Source: Ignavibacteriales bacterium (GTDB lineage Bacteria; Bacteroidota; Ignavibacteria; Ignavibacteriales; Ignavibacteriaceae). From it: DNA of 64,000 bases. The notes beneath the pieces are model-generated. The model was not told the origin of the DNA. It was given only the letters and a program-made list of their open reading frames with translations, and searched no databases. Each line of letters starts with the position of its first letter. Within the stretch, counting starts at the first letter, position 1. Positions 53,454 to 62,778 of the stretch are shown here, piece after piece. Location: positions 1-64,000 of the forward strand of contig JAGUYG010000004.1 in assembly GCA_020061465.1 (NCBI GenBank), written 5' to 3'. A program made the translations under genes and the position numbers.

Positions 53454-55169
53454 ATGAAAAAAGAAATAACCTTATACGAAGTTCCGGAAATATTTTCGGT
53501 TCAGGATATGCTCATTAAATCGGCGGGCAAATATTCGGATAAATTAGCCCTGCAAGACTTAGCGTCTACACCCATAAATCAAGTAACTTACAATCAACTG
53601 CTTGAAAATGTGCTTAAGTTCGGTCAGGCTCTAAAGAATTTAGGACTTAAAGAAAGATCTCACCTTGCAGTAATCGGCGAGAACCGCGTTCAATGGGGAA
53701 TTACCTTTTTAACCGCTATGTGTCACAACCTTGTTATAGTTCCGATTGACAAAAATTTAAGCACAAATGAGATAGTTAACATCATCCATGAATCTGATTC
53801 CGAAGCTATCGTATTTTCAGAAAGCTTCGACTCGATGCTTCGGGATAAAAAACATGCATTCAAAAAACTTTCTATTTACATCAGCATGGATTTGCCCGAA
53901 AGTAAAAACGGATTTTACTCGATGACAGAATTAATTAATAAAGCAGACAAAATTACTTCTAACGAATTGCCGAAAATTAATCCCGAGGATCTTGCGGAAA
54001 TTATTTTTACCTCCGGTTCGTTAGGCAGGGCGAAGGGTGTTATGCTTAGCCAAAGTAATCTTGTATCTAATTTAATGAACATGACTAAAATGCTGTTTAT
54101 TTATCCCGAAGATCGATTTCTTTCCGTGCTGCCTATTCATCATACTTATGAATGCACTTGCGGATTTCTATGTCCGGTTTACAGCGGTGCCTCGGTGCAT
54201 TATGCGCGTTCATTAAAAACAGTTTCCGAGGACTTGCAGAATGTTCATGCAACTTTTCTTCTTGGAGTTCCGTTATTATATGATAAAATGTTCAAGCGGA
54301 TTTCAAAAACTATCAGCGATGATAAAGTAAAATCTAAAATTGTTCCTCCTTTGGTTAAGATCAGCACATTCCTTGAAAAAACCGGGCTTAATGTTAAAAA
54401 GAAAATATTTAAAGAACTGCACGAAAAATTTGGCGGAGCAGTAAAAGTATTTATTGCCGGGGGTGCAGCTCCCGATCCTATGGTTGCTAAAGGGCTGCGC
54501 GAATTCGGATTTAATTTTATTCAAGGTTATGGCTTAACAGAAACGTCTCCGATTCTTACTCTTAATCAACTTGCTAATTTTAAAGATGATGCAGCCGGAT
54601 TACCGCTTCCCGGAGTGGAAATTAAAATTAACAATCCCGATAAGGATGGTATCGGTGAGGTATTTGCAAAGGGTACTAACATTATGTTAGGCTATTACAA
54701 AAATCAAAAGATGACCGAAGAAGTATTCGAAGACGGCTGGTTTAAAACAGGAGATCTCGGTTATATAGATAAGGATGGTTTTTTACATATCAGCGGACGA
54801 AAGAAAAATGTGATAATATCCAAACATGGCGAAAATGTTTTCCCGGAAGAGATTGAAGATATATTGAATCGCAGTCCTTATGTCCTCGAATGTCTTGTAT
54901 ACGGTGAGAAGGATGCAAAACATGATGAAATTATTGCCGCTCAAATTGTAGTAGATGCAGAGGCGCTTGTTGAATATTCGGAAAAGGAAGGTGTTCAAAT
55001 AACAAACGAATTAATAAATAAAATTATTTCTGAGGTAGTTAAAGAAACAAATAAAGAGCTTGCCGCTTACAAACAAATAAAAAAGTTTTATATTTGCGAC
55101 AAAGAGTTCGAAAAAACAACCACCCAAAAAATTAAGCGGTATTTAGTAAAAAAAGTATCTGAAGATTAA
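53454..55169 (+). CDS. Long-chain acyl-CoA synthetase (AMP-binding)
   Basis: 571 aa. Adenylate-forming motifs: EIIFTSGSLGRAKGVMLSQS (around residue 186, the phosphate loop), HHTYECTCGFLCPVYSGA, YGLTETSPILTL, GWFKTGDLGYIDKDGFLHIS and the C-terminal lysine region TTTQKIKRYLVKK. It activates a fatty acid with ATP to acyl-AMP and then acyl-CoA, or an acyl-protein in related cases. The loop TSGSLGRAKG differs from the common TSGTTGxPKG by Leu and Ala but keeps the lysine. Terminated by a hairpin at 55191-55213. Confidence 0.92.
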   Translation: MKKEITLYEVPEIFSVQDMLIKSAGKYSDKLALQDLASTPINQVTYNQLLENVLKFGQALKNLGLKERSHLAVIGENRVQWGITFLTAMCHNLVIVPIDKNLSTNEIVNIIHESDSEAIVFSESFDSMLRDKKHAFKKLSIYISMDLPESKNGFYSMTELINKADKITSNELPKINPEDLAEIIFTSGSLGRAKGVMLSQSNLVSNLMNMTKMLFIYPEDRFLSVLPIHHTYECTCGFLCPVYSGASVHYARSLKTVSEDLQNVHATFLLGVPLLYDKMFKRISKTISDDKVKSKIVPPLVKISTFLEKTGLNVKKKIFKELHEKFGGAVKVFIAGGAAPDPMVAKGLREFGFNFIQGYGLTETSPILTLNQLANFKDDAAGLPLPGVEIKINNPDKDGIGEVFAKGTNIMLGYYKNQKMTEEVFEDGWFKTGDLGYIDKDGFLHISGRKKNVIISKHGENVFPEEIEDILNRSPYVLECLVYGEKDAKHDEIIAAQIVVDAEALVEYSEKEGVQITNELINKIISEVVKETNKELAAYKQIKKFYICDKEFEKTTTQKIKRYLVKKVSED

Positions 55170-55190
55170 TTTTAGATTTGCTCAAAAAAA

Positions 55191-55213
55191 AGCCCGGTAC
55201 ATGCCGGGCTTTT
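55191..55213. terminator. Bidirectional terminator
   Basis: AAGCCCGG ... CCGGGCTT with a 4- to 6-base loop, A-run before and T-run after. It sits between the converging acyl-CoA ligase and the small lipoprotein genes and can serve both. Confidence 0.85.
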
Positions 55214-55252
55214 TGTAATTATTAAATCAAGCGGAAAAGGTTAGTTAGACTT

Positions 55253-55720
55253 CTATTCCCTTGCGTTCTCTAACAATTCTTTCAACTGCATTAGCAGTCC
55301 ATATCCTGTAGTATTTCTAAAGGGAGTCGAATCATATTCTTCTTCGCCGGTAATAATGGTAATTTCAGGGTTGTCTGTATTACCGATAAAATCCCCCGTT
55401 AATGGGATTGCAATTTTTTTAACGGGAAAAGTCCCAAATTCCTTTGTAGTAAATACAAATGGTTCATTGTAAATAATTTCTAATACTTCCCCTGAAGTTT
55501 TTAAATCTTCCAACCTATTCTCATCAAAATATAGTTTTAAAACTTCATCAATACCGCTAAAAATACTTTTAACCATCTCATTTACTTTTTCCTTTTCATC
55601 GGAAGCTAACTTATAATTGACGACCGCACCTTTATTATATAACATAATTTTCATATCAACATCTTCCTGTTTGCAGTTATAAATTGATATTCCTAAAAGA
55701 AGATAAAGTAAAAACTTCAT
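55253..55720 (-). CDS. Small lipoprotein of unknown function
   Basis: 155 aa from the ATG at 55720 (a TTG directly before it extends the frame). Short lipoprotein signal with C in GISIYNCKQE. The mature part has EKEKVNEMVKSIFSGIDEVL, then EIIYNEPFVFTTKEFG, TFPVKKIAIPLTGDFIGN and a glutamate-rich end. I do not recognise a family. No partner gene is evident. Confidence 0.72.
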   Translation of the reverse strand: MKFLLYLLLGISIYNCKQEDVDMKIMLYNKGAVVNYKLASDEKEKVNEMVKSIFSGIDEVLKLYFDENRLEDLKTSGEVLEIIYNEPFVFTTKEFGTFPVKKIAIPLTGDFIGNTDNPEITIITGEEEYDSTPFRNTTGYGLLMQLKELLENARE

Positions 55721-55776
55721 CAAGCTGTATCCTTACATTACATTTTAAATATCTAAAACAATGCACAGTAAAAAAA

Positions 55777-55803
55777 GACAAGCCGGAAAAGTGCCGGCTT
55801 GTC
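55777..55803 (-). terminator. Rho-independent terminator of the caspase-like lipoprotein gene
   Basis: GACAAGCCGG (55777-55786) / CCGGCTTGTC (55794-55803), exact, with a 7-base loop. On the minus strand it is followed by TTTTTT. It lies 24 bases after the stop. Confidence 0.9.
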
Positions 55804-55826
55804 TAATAATAGTTCACTAATGATAA

Positions 55827-57920
55827 TTATTTAATGGAAATATCATCCAGCAGTATGGCAGTATCATAAATGCTATCGCCCACATCGCCGGCTGCAAGAA
55901 TTAAAGTAATTCTCTTTCCTCTATATGCCGTAACATCGAAAGTCGAAGTTTGCCAGTCGGTCATATAAACGCCTCCCCTGTCGAATACAATCCCTGGAGA
56001 AACGCTTACTAGATTTCCAGGCGTAATATCATCGGGCGGATTATACCTTGCACCAAAATCTGCCGCAATTCCGTCTATTGTCTTACTCAAGAGAATATTT
56101 TCTGCGCCGTCTGGAGTTTTAATGATTATTCTAAAATAATCCTGGAATTGTGAGCCGATATACTCAAGGAATTCTTCAGATAAAAAATTCCATTTGACAG
56201 TTAATGTTGACTCAGTATTCTTCACTGTAAATGTTTGAAAGATGCTTCCGGTAGCGGTAGTGTACCCTAAGCCGGTAGAAATAATTCCCATGTAATTACC
56301 ACCGGTTGGACTTACGAAAGCAAGCTTGCTTATAACGCGACCGTCGCCGGCTTTTGTCCAGCCGTCAAGTTTACCGAACTCGAAATCGCCGTTTATGAGA
56401 TCATCAGGGTAATGTACGTCGTTGGCACCTTTTATTTCAAATGTAGCGTTAGGAGATTGCGGATCGGAACCTCCGATAAATGATTCACTGGTTGTTTTCA
56501 GATCTTTCGCTAAGCGCTTAACCGCAGAATCAGCAGCTAAAGCACAGAAGGTAACGTTAACAACTTTATTGAATCCGTAATAAGTTTTAGCCCCTTTTCC
56601 TATAAAAGCATTCTGAAGGTCGGCAGCAATTGTGCTTTCACAAGAACCGTTGAATATTACGCTGTTCGGAAACTTGCCTGCTAAGCCTGAAATGAACGGT
56701 GCGCGAATAGCATAAAGATCTTTTTTATTCTTTACACCGCCGGTAATAGAAATCGTAACATTCTTCCAAATAGCCAATTTCCCTGCCTTAAGCATTGCTT
56801 TATATTTATCTTTGTATGCAGTTGAATTGGTATCTACTATTTCGCCGGTACCGAACTCTTTACCACCCGAACCGTGGGTGTCGAATATCACTAAGCCATA
56901 AGCCGTCATATTTTCGAGAGCGCTTACAGTAGCGTTTTGATCGGTATAGGTAGTTATTTCAAATTCAAATTCGGTACTATTTAGGATGTTTACTAATGTA
57001 GGACGCATGTCAACAGGGAAATAAGATTCGAAAGGTGCGTAAATTAAAACATTTCTGTTTCCAATTATTTTTGGATCCAGCTCGGCATCGAACTTAGCCG
57101 CTTTCGAAATAGTTCTTGATGGTGCGAAATAAGTTCCTGTGGTTTGTTTTTCAACCGGGATGGATTTTGTTTTGCGTCTGTCGCCTTCCGGAACATAACC
57201 ACCTTTGGTATGTACGTTACCGTTTGCATCCTCAACGGAGACAATCATGCCTCCATATAAGCCGGATTTATATTTTATTCTGATGCTCGTACTGCCGTCG
57301 CTTTCTGCAGATTCTACTTCGGTTTGACTCTTAAGCCAATCCACAGTTTGGTTTATTGCAGTCGGCATGTTCTCAACATTTCCCGATAGGAATTCACTTA
57401 CCTTATCGGCAGCAGTGGTTTGTGTATTAACTATATCGTTAAATTCTTTTGATGTTAAATCCGAATAAACCTTTAAAGTTTTTACTGAAGTTGAACCATC
57501 ACCGGTTTGATCACCCTCTTTATACTTGGCATCAACTCTTAGCTTTACATCGCCAACAGAAGTTTCTGTGAGAGAGAAAATGCCGCTGAAGACATTGTCG
57601 CCAAGAATTTCATCTCCATTCGAAAGGTCTCCGTTATCGAAGAGAAGTCCTATTTCACCGATAGGCTTATTGTCGTTATCAACACGAACCAGTTTAACGC
57701 TTGAATCTACTAATGTAACATTAGCAGGTACAATCAATCGTACCAATAGTTCAGCGGCTTCATTAACGAATATTCCATCAGGAGTAATCGTAAATTCACC
57801 GATTGAAATTTCCCCCGGCGGGGGAGTGATGGGGGTTTCATCTTTTTTAGTGCAATTCTGCAGAAGGAAAGCTGTCAATAATATGACAATCAAAGAAGAT
57901 AAGGACGGATAGTTTTTCAT
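55827..57920 (-). CDS. Lipoprotein with caspase-like (clan CD) peptidase dyad
   Basis: 697 aa with GGAGGTG just before the ATG. Lipobox in LLQNCTKKD. An N-terminal beta domain (about 35-150: GEFTITPDGIFVNEAAELLV) is followed by a helical stretch, then an alpha/beta domain with YGLVIFDTHGSGG (H349) and SVIFNGSCEST (C427), the His and Cys order and hydrophobic-strand contexts of clan CD peptidases such as C11, gingipains and caspases. The last 190 residues form a beta-sandwich (DLINGDFEFGKLDGWTKAGD, ILLDDISIK). I infer a surface-exposed cysteine peptidase. It could be a non-catalytic relative; substrate unknown. Confidence 0.72.
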   Translation of the reverse strand: MKNYPSLSSLIVILLTAFLLQNCTKKDETPITPPPGEISIGEFTITPDGIFVNEAAELLVRLIVPANVTLVDSSVKLVRVDNDNKPIGEIGLLFDNGDLSNGDEILGDNVFSGIFSLTETSVGDVKLRVDAKYKEGDQTGDGSTSVKTLKVYSDLTSKEFNDIVNTQTTAADKVSEFLSGNVENMPTAINQTVDWLKSQTEVESAESDGSTSIRIKYKSGLYGGMIVSVEDANGNVHTKGGYVPEGDRRKTKSIPVEKQTTGTYFAPSRTISKAAKFDAELDPKIIGNRNVLIYAPFESYFPVDMRPTLVNILNSTEFEFEITTYTDQNATVSALENMTAYGLVIFDTHGSGGKEFGTGEIVDTNSTAYKDKYKAMLKAGKLAIWKNVTISITGGVKNKKDLYAIRAPFISGLAGKFPNSVIFNGSCESTIAADLQNAFIGKGAKTYYGFNKVVNVTFCALAADSAVKRLAKDLKTTSESFIGGSDPQSPNATFEIKGANDVHYPDDLINGDFEFGKLDGWTKAGDGRVISKLAFVSPTGGNYMGIISTGLGYTTATGSIFQTFTVKNTESTLTVKWNFLSEEFLEYIGSQFQDYFRIIIKTPDGAENILLSKTIDGIAADFGARYNPPDDITPGNLVSVSPGIVFDRGGVYMTDWQTSTFDVTAYRGKRITLILAAGDVGDSIYDTAILLDDISIK

Positions 57921-58256
57921 AACACCTCCGTTAAGTTTAAGTTAAAAACACAGAGTAAATATATCTATTTTCTGTACAAACAACGTTGAATTGCTCGAAA
58001 AGCAATTATTAAATAAAAATTCCTGTAAAAGAATTTTGAATTTATTTTTCCTGTACTACAATAATTTCCCGATAAATCTCTTACTACGCAATAACGCAAA
58101 TGAGTCAAATTTAAGTTGATATATTAAAAACATACTCACCTAAAAAGTAATCTTTCATTTAGCGGGAGTAAATTCGGAACAGTAATTTTTTATGAGCGCA
58201 AATTTGATTCTAAACTATATTGAGAGGATTACTATTTGCAACATAGCATCTTCATT
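57921..58256. other. Intergenic region with no recognised feature
   Basis: 336 AT-rich bases between two minus-strand genes. It contains neither an open frame of note nor any of the repeat families. The promoter of the caspase-like lipoprotein is expected here. Confidence 0.5.
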
Positions 58257-59414
58257 TCAAAAATGCAATTCAGCTTGAAAATAAATTGAGTGTGGATACA
58301 ACCAATATTCACTGTATTCATCACCGTAAGTGTATTGCAATCCCAAATGGACATATAAATTTCCGGTAAGCGAATATGATGCAGTCAAACCTGCAAATCC
58401 ACTTTTATCATCTAAATTTATATTGTTCGAAATTGATGCGCTTAATAGAGGCGTTAATAGATAGTTAGCACTGATTGCAAGATAATTCTGTCCGAGATTA
58501 ATTATTTCACCGGTTATAAATCTTAAATATTCATACTGAAGCTTATCGAACTTCCCTTCGCCGTTGTAGTGATACTCTATAAGTCCATACAGCTCCGATG
58601 TGAATTGGTTATCCAATCCAAGTATAAATTTATAGAACTTATCATTACCATCGTTTTCATTTACGGATAATATGCCTTCTGCCCTTAATCCCGCATCAAA
58701 AAAATTCCCGGCAAAATCCAATCCGGCAATCATTCTGTTATCAAAATATCCTGCAATTATTGCCGCATCATATTCATAAAAATTTGTTCTGAATCGAAAA
58801 GCCCCGTTGCTGTTCTTTAATTTTCTCTGCGGATTGAAGACTATATTCAAATCCGTAAAACTTCCGAAGAAATATGTAACGGTTAATGCATCTGCGCCAT
58901 CTTTTTCAATTTTGCTAAAGTTTGAAGAGCTGATTGGATTAAACATATCGGTGGGATTCCAAATTCTTCCGCTGCCCCAGGAAATTCTTTGTCTTCCAAT
59001 AGTAATATCTCCCCAATCGAATTCCTGTTTAAGATAAAACCTGTCAATAAAATGCGTTATAGTTAATTTTTCTTTTTTAACCGGCTGCCATTTAAGCTCA
59101 AATAATTGTCTTCGGTTTTCATTTGTAATAAAATCTAAAATTGATTCTTTATTTGAATAAAATAAATTTGTTTCGTGCTCTAAATTTATTCTTGCCCCAT
59201 CCCACAGATAGATAACAGGTCTTAAACGAAGCCGCGACAAATTTAAAAAACGATCTTCCATTTGAAAGAAAGGAATTTGATTTTGTTTTTTAGCTATGGA
59301 ATAGACAGGCAGTTCAACAGCATAACCGGAAAAGTTGAATTCAATTTGAGCAAAAGTGAATGTGTTCAGAAAAAGGATTGCACTTGCTAAACAGGATATG
59401 AGCCGGTTAAACAT
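58257..59414 (-). CDS. Beta-barrel outer-membrane protein of the ABC operon
   Basis: 385 aa with a signal peptide (ASAILFLNTFTFAQ). The rest alternates polar and aromatic residues in about 16 strands, with YLWDGARINLEHETNL, FDWGDITIGRQRISWGSG (a strong DUF1302-like or porin motif with WNPTDMFNP) and a C-terminal strand ending in F. It should be a porin or channel-like barrel. It lies 26 bases after the ATPase gene of the ABC system on the same strand, so it may be its outer-membrane partner. Ligand unknown. Confidence 0.82.
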   Translation of the reverse strand: MFNRLISCLASAILFLNTFTFAQIEFNFSGYAVELPVYSIAKKQNQIPFFQMEDRFLNLSRLRLRPVIYLWDGARINLEHETNLFYSNKESILDFITNENRRQLFELKWQPVKKEKLTITHFIDRFYLKQEFDWGDITIGRQRISWGSGRIWNPTDMFNPISSSNFSKIEKDGADALTVTYFFGSFTDLNIVFNPQRKLKNSNGAFRFRTNFYEYDAAIIAGYFDNRMIAGLDFAGNFFDAGLRAEGILSVNENDGNDKFYKFILGLDNQFTSELYGLIEYHYNGEGKFDKLQYEYLRFITGEIINLGQNYLAISANYLLTPLLSASISNNINLDDKSGFAGLTASYSLTGNLYVHLGLQYTYGDEYSEYWLYPHSIYFQAELHF

Positions 59415-59440
59415 AATATGTGGATTGAATTTTTACAGAT

Positions 59441-60118
59441 TTATTCTTCGTTTACAATCATGCCGTCTTTTAAAATTAAAAGCCGTTCAGCCTGCTCAAT
59501 TACCTGCTTATCATGCGAAGAGAATACGAACGTTATGTTTTTCTCTTTGTTCATTCTCTGCATTAATTCAAGCAGATGCTGCGCAGTTTTTGAATCGAGA
59601 TTAGCCGTTGGTTCATCGGCAAGAACTATGGCAGGATTATTAACAATAGCTCTAACTACAGCTACCCTCTGCTGCTGCCCGCCGCTCATTTCGTTAGGAC
59701 GCTTATGTGCTAATTCTTTAATACCTAATTCCTCCATAAGTGCGAGAGCTTTTTCTTCTCTTTCTTTTTCCGGAATGCCTTTCAGCATCATGCTGAATTC
59801 TATATTTTCTAACGCAGTTAGTACGGGTATCAGATTATAAGCCTGAAAAATAAATCCGAGGTTATTAAGCCTAAACTTTGATAACTCCGATTTGCTTTTA
59901 GTTGTTATGTCTTCATTTTGAAAATATACTTTGCCGTTAGTGGGTCTATCTAATGCGCCCAACAGGTTAAGCAAGGTTGTTTTACCTGATCCCGATGGTC
60001 CTGCAATTACAATATAATCTCCTTTTTTAATGCTGAGATTTATACCGCGTACCGCATGAACCGGGACACCGTTATCCTGATATATCTTAACTAAGTTTTC
60101 GGCTCTTAAAATTTCCAT
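59441..60118 (-). CDS. ABC transporter ATPase (LolD/MacB type)
   Basis: 225 aa. Complete ATPase: Walker A GPSGSGKTTLLNLL near residue 39, MSGGQQQRVAVVRA signature, VLADEPTANLDSKT Walker B, FSSHDKQV H-loop, and the N-terminal PVHAVRGINLSIKKGD typical of the LolD/MacB/FtsE group. It should power the two FtsX-type permeases upstream. Mechanical release of lipoproteins or pulling of substrates through the periplasm is the group's known role. A 186-base gap holding a hairpin repeat separates it from the second permease gene. Confidence 0.92.
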   Translation of the reverse strand: MEILRAENLVKIYQDNGVPVHAVRGINLSIKKGDYIVIAGPSGSGKTTLLNLLGALDRPTNGKVYFQNEDITTKSKSELSKFRLNNLGFIFQAYNLIPVLTALENIEFSMMLKGIPEKEREEKALALMEELGIKELAHKRPNEMSGGQQQRVAVVRAIVNNPAIVLADEPTANLDSKTAQHLLELMQRMNKEKNITFVFSSHDKQVIEQAERLLILKDGMIVNEE

Positions 60119-60304
60119 GTTATCTCTTATTCTTTCCCTTTATAATTTTCTTTAATATAGATCTGATAGATCAGCCTTTTGAGGCTAAAGCCCCTCTATA
60201 ATTTGCTTTATCATTCCGTCAGCTAAAGCTGACGGCAAGTGATGTATATTTAATTAACTAAATTACATACCTCAGATAACAACTAATTTTTATTTTAACT
60301 TTTT
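60119..60304. repeat. Hairpin repeat within the ABC operon
   Basis: Contains CCGTCAGCTAAAGCTGACGG (60215-60234, an exact palindrome) followed by CAAGTGA, preceded by GATCAGCCTTTTGAGGCTAAAGCCC. A similar GCTTTAGCTGACGG stretch is at 34570-34583. It may act as a weak attenuator between permease and ATPase genes or be only an inserted repeat. Confidence 0.65.
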
Positions 60305-61519
60305 CTACACATAATTTATTGCATAAACCGGTTCAAGCTTAACGGCTTTATATGCGGGATATAAAGCTCCTGCAACGGCAATCATCGGAATAATTATTAA
60401 AACACTTATTAAATTTTCGATAGATAGTACAGGATAAATAACCGCCCCTACACCAAAGGATTCCAATGCTTCGGAAAAAAGGCTGAAGTCTATACCTGTA
60501 AATGAAAGGGGGAGATGGACTAATAATCCGGCAGCAATACCAAGCAATGTTCCGATTATTCCGATGATCAATGCTTCAAAAATAAACATGAAATAAATTT
60601 GGTACGATTTCATTCCTGCAGCCATCAACACACCAATTTCTTGTATACGTTCAAAGACTGACATGAGCATAGTGTTTATTATCCCGAATATAAGCGCAAG
60701 CCCGATTATCAGATTTAATATCCACATAGACTCTCTATAAAGATCCATTTGAAAAATTAGCATCGGCAGCAAATCCTGATAAGATAAAACTTCATATTCA
60801 CTTCCCAGTTTAGCCGACAGTTCTTCTTTAACAGATGCAACGTTTTTATAATCATTAAGCATCATTGCAAATTCATTTGATTTATCATTCAACTCAAGCA
60901 TGCTTTGTGCGGTTTCAATCGGGACGTAAATAATAACTTTATCATAATCGGAACTTGCAGTTTGAAAAATTCCCGCAACTCTAAACATATCGGAGCCGAT
61001 ACTGCCCGAAGGAGTATTAGCCATAGCAACCACTTTATCTCCCAATCCAACGTCGAGCTTTTCGGCAAGCTTTTGCCCTATCGCAATATCTCTTTTCCCC
61101 GTGCCTAAAAAGTTACCTTCCTTAATATAACTGTTGATAACAGAAACTTCCTTTTCTGTTTCAGGTTGAATTCCATAAATAAAAACCCCGGCAGAACTAT
61201 TTGCGCTGCTTAGCAACCCGAAAGTTATTACTCTTTTAGTGTAGGCTTTTATTCCCCGGGTGTTGTTTACCGCTGCCTCAACCCTATCTGAATCTTCGAT
61301 ATAATTCTTAATTATCTTATTATCGTTAAATCCTTTTTTATGAATCTGAATGTGCAAAATATTAGAGCTTATTTGATTATCAAGCATTTGCCGAAGCATA
61401 CCGTTTGACAAACCATCCGATAAGATTACAGCAATCATTCCAACTATTACGGAACCGATTACTATCAGCGATCGCCGCTTATTCCGCCAAACATTTCGCC
61501 ATGCTAATTTAAATAACAT
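60305..61519 (-). CDS. FtsX/MacB-type ABC permease
   Basis: 404 aa with the four-helix FtsX layout: a first helix after a basic start (LAWRNVWRNKRRSLIVIGSV), a 200-residue periplasmic domain, then three helices (LNLIIGLALIFGIINTMLMS, then IQEIGVLMAAGMKSYQIYFM). It resembles LolC/LolE/MacB permeases that move substrates in the periplasm without carrying them through a pore. The first 20 residues nearly match those of the other permease, so the two probably form a heterodimer. It lies 33 bases after that gene. Confidence 0.9.
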   Translation of the reverse strand: MLFKLAWRNVWRNKRRSLIVIGSVIVGMIAVILSDGLSNGMLRQMLDNQISSNILHIQIHKKGFNDNKIIKNYIEDSDRVEAAVNNTRGIKAYTKRVITFGLLSSANSSAGVFIYGIQPETEKEVSVINSYIKEGNFLGTGKRDIAIGQKLAEKLDVGLGDKVVAMANTPSGSIGSDMFRVAGIFQTASSDYDKVIIYVPIETAQSMLELNDKSNEFAMMLNDYKNVASVKEELSAKLGSEYEVLSYQDLLPMLIFQMDLYRESMWILNLIIGLALIFGIINTMLMSVFERIQEIGVLMAAGMKSYQIYFMFIFEALIIGIIGTLLGIAAGLLVHLPLSFTGIDFSLFSEALESFGVGAVIYPVLSIENLISVLIIIPMIAVAGALYPAYKAVKLEPVYAINYV

Positions 61520-61552
61520 CTTGCGGACCCTTGTCGACGTGATAAATTAATC

Positions 61553-62776
61553 TCATGTATGTCTTATTCCTTTTAATGGCTCAAGCTTGTAAACTTTATA
61601 TGCCGGATAAAAACATGCTATAATTGAAATAATAACAATAGATAACGAAACGTTAAAAAAGATATGTGCATTTAACGAAGATTCAAGTCTCGGAACGAAA
61701 TTATACTCCTCATAAATACGGCTTAAATCACCGCCTAAAATTATGGGATTTTGTACGATGTAATAATTAACTGCATAGCCTAAAATATTTCCCAATATTA
61801 ATCCGATAATTGTAATCATAATTGTTTCGATGTAAACAAGCTTTACAAGGTTATGCTGGGGCATCCCGATCGATAATACCACTCCAAATTCTTTGAATCT
61901 TTCGGTAACCGACATTAGCACCGTATTTAAAATTCCGAAGGCAACTATTACGATTAAAATACCTAAGAAAAAAATTCCGCTTACATTATCAAATTCAATT
62001 AGCTGCTTAAGCTCGGGCAGAAGCTCCTCCCATAGAAGCATGCTCAATTCCGGGTCTGAAATTTTTTGCATTAAATCGCGTTTCAATATTTCAGCGGACT
62101 CTAATCCATCTGCATCAAAAGCTATAGCATTAATTCTATCATCCATCCCAAGCAAATGTTGAAGTGAGCTTAATCCTATGAATACAGCCATCCCGTCAAA
62201 TTCGCTCATGCCCATTTTAACAGTACCGGAAATTGTAAATTTTTGATTGCCAAGACTCCCGTCAAAGCCCTGGGAGAGAATGACAACTTCATCGCCGATT
62301 TTAGCATTTAGATTTTCTAACAGTTTAGCGCCAACAACAATTTGGTTTGAATTGTCCGAATCGAAAAATGTACCGGCACTTAGTTTATTGGTCACAGTAG
62401 TAACATTTTTTTCTGTGGAAGGAACGATTCCAAATAATGCCGCACCGAGTGAAGCATCTTTATAGCTAATTAAACCATCTGCATAAATTCGAGGTGTAAA
62501 TTTGTATGATTCTTCTTCCAGAATATTTTTGATGTCATTATCGAATACAAAACTATTGTTAAGGGAAGGATTATCGCGGTAGCCTGTTTTCTGAATTTGA
62601 ACATAAGAAGTAAATAGTTCAATAGCGGTTTTGTAATTTAAAGAATAAGTGCCTATCTGTATGCCGCGCATACCAATTGCCAGCAATGCGGCAAAAGAAA
62701 CGGCGGCAAGCGTAATAATCGAGCGCCGTTTATTCCGCCAAATATTTCGCCATGCCAGCTTTAGCAGCAGATTCAT
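61553..62776 (-). CDS. FtsX/MacB-type ABC permease
   Basis: 407 aa, same layout and start (LAWRNIWRNKRRSIITLAAV) as the permease after it. Periplasmic domain of about 230 residues; cytoplasmic ERFKEFGVVLSIGMPQHNLV between helices two and three, a coupling helix for the ATPase. It follows the LolA-like gene by 2 bases, so the two are surely co-transcribed. The gene pair most likely arose by duplication. Function as in the partner entry; substrate not proven. Confidence 0.9.
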   Translation of the reverse strand: MNLLLKLAWRNIWRNKRRSIITLAAVSFAALLAIGMRGIQIGTYSLNYKTAIELFTSYVQIQKTGYRDNPSLNNSFVFDNDIKNILEEESYKFTPRIYADGLISYKDASLGAALFGIVPSTEKNVTTVTNKLSAGTFFDSDNSNQIVVGAKLLENLNAKIGDEVVILSQGFDGSLGNQKFTISGTVKMGMSEFDGMAVFIGLSSLQHLLGMDDRINAIAFDADGLESAEILKRDLMQKISDPELSMLLWEELLPELKQLIEFDNVSGIFFLGILIVIVAFGILNTVLMSVTERFKEFGVVLSIGMPQHNLVKLVYIETIMITIIGLILGNILGYAVNYYIVQNPIILGGDLSRIYEEYNFVPRLESSLNAHIFFNVSLSIVIISIIACFYPAYKVYKLEPLKGIRHT

Positions 62777-62778
62777 TT

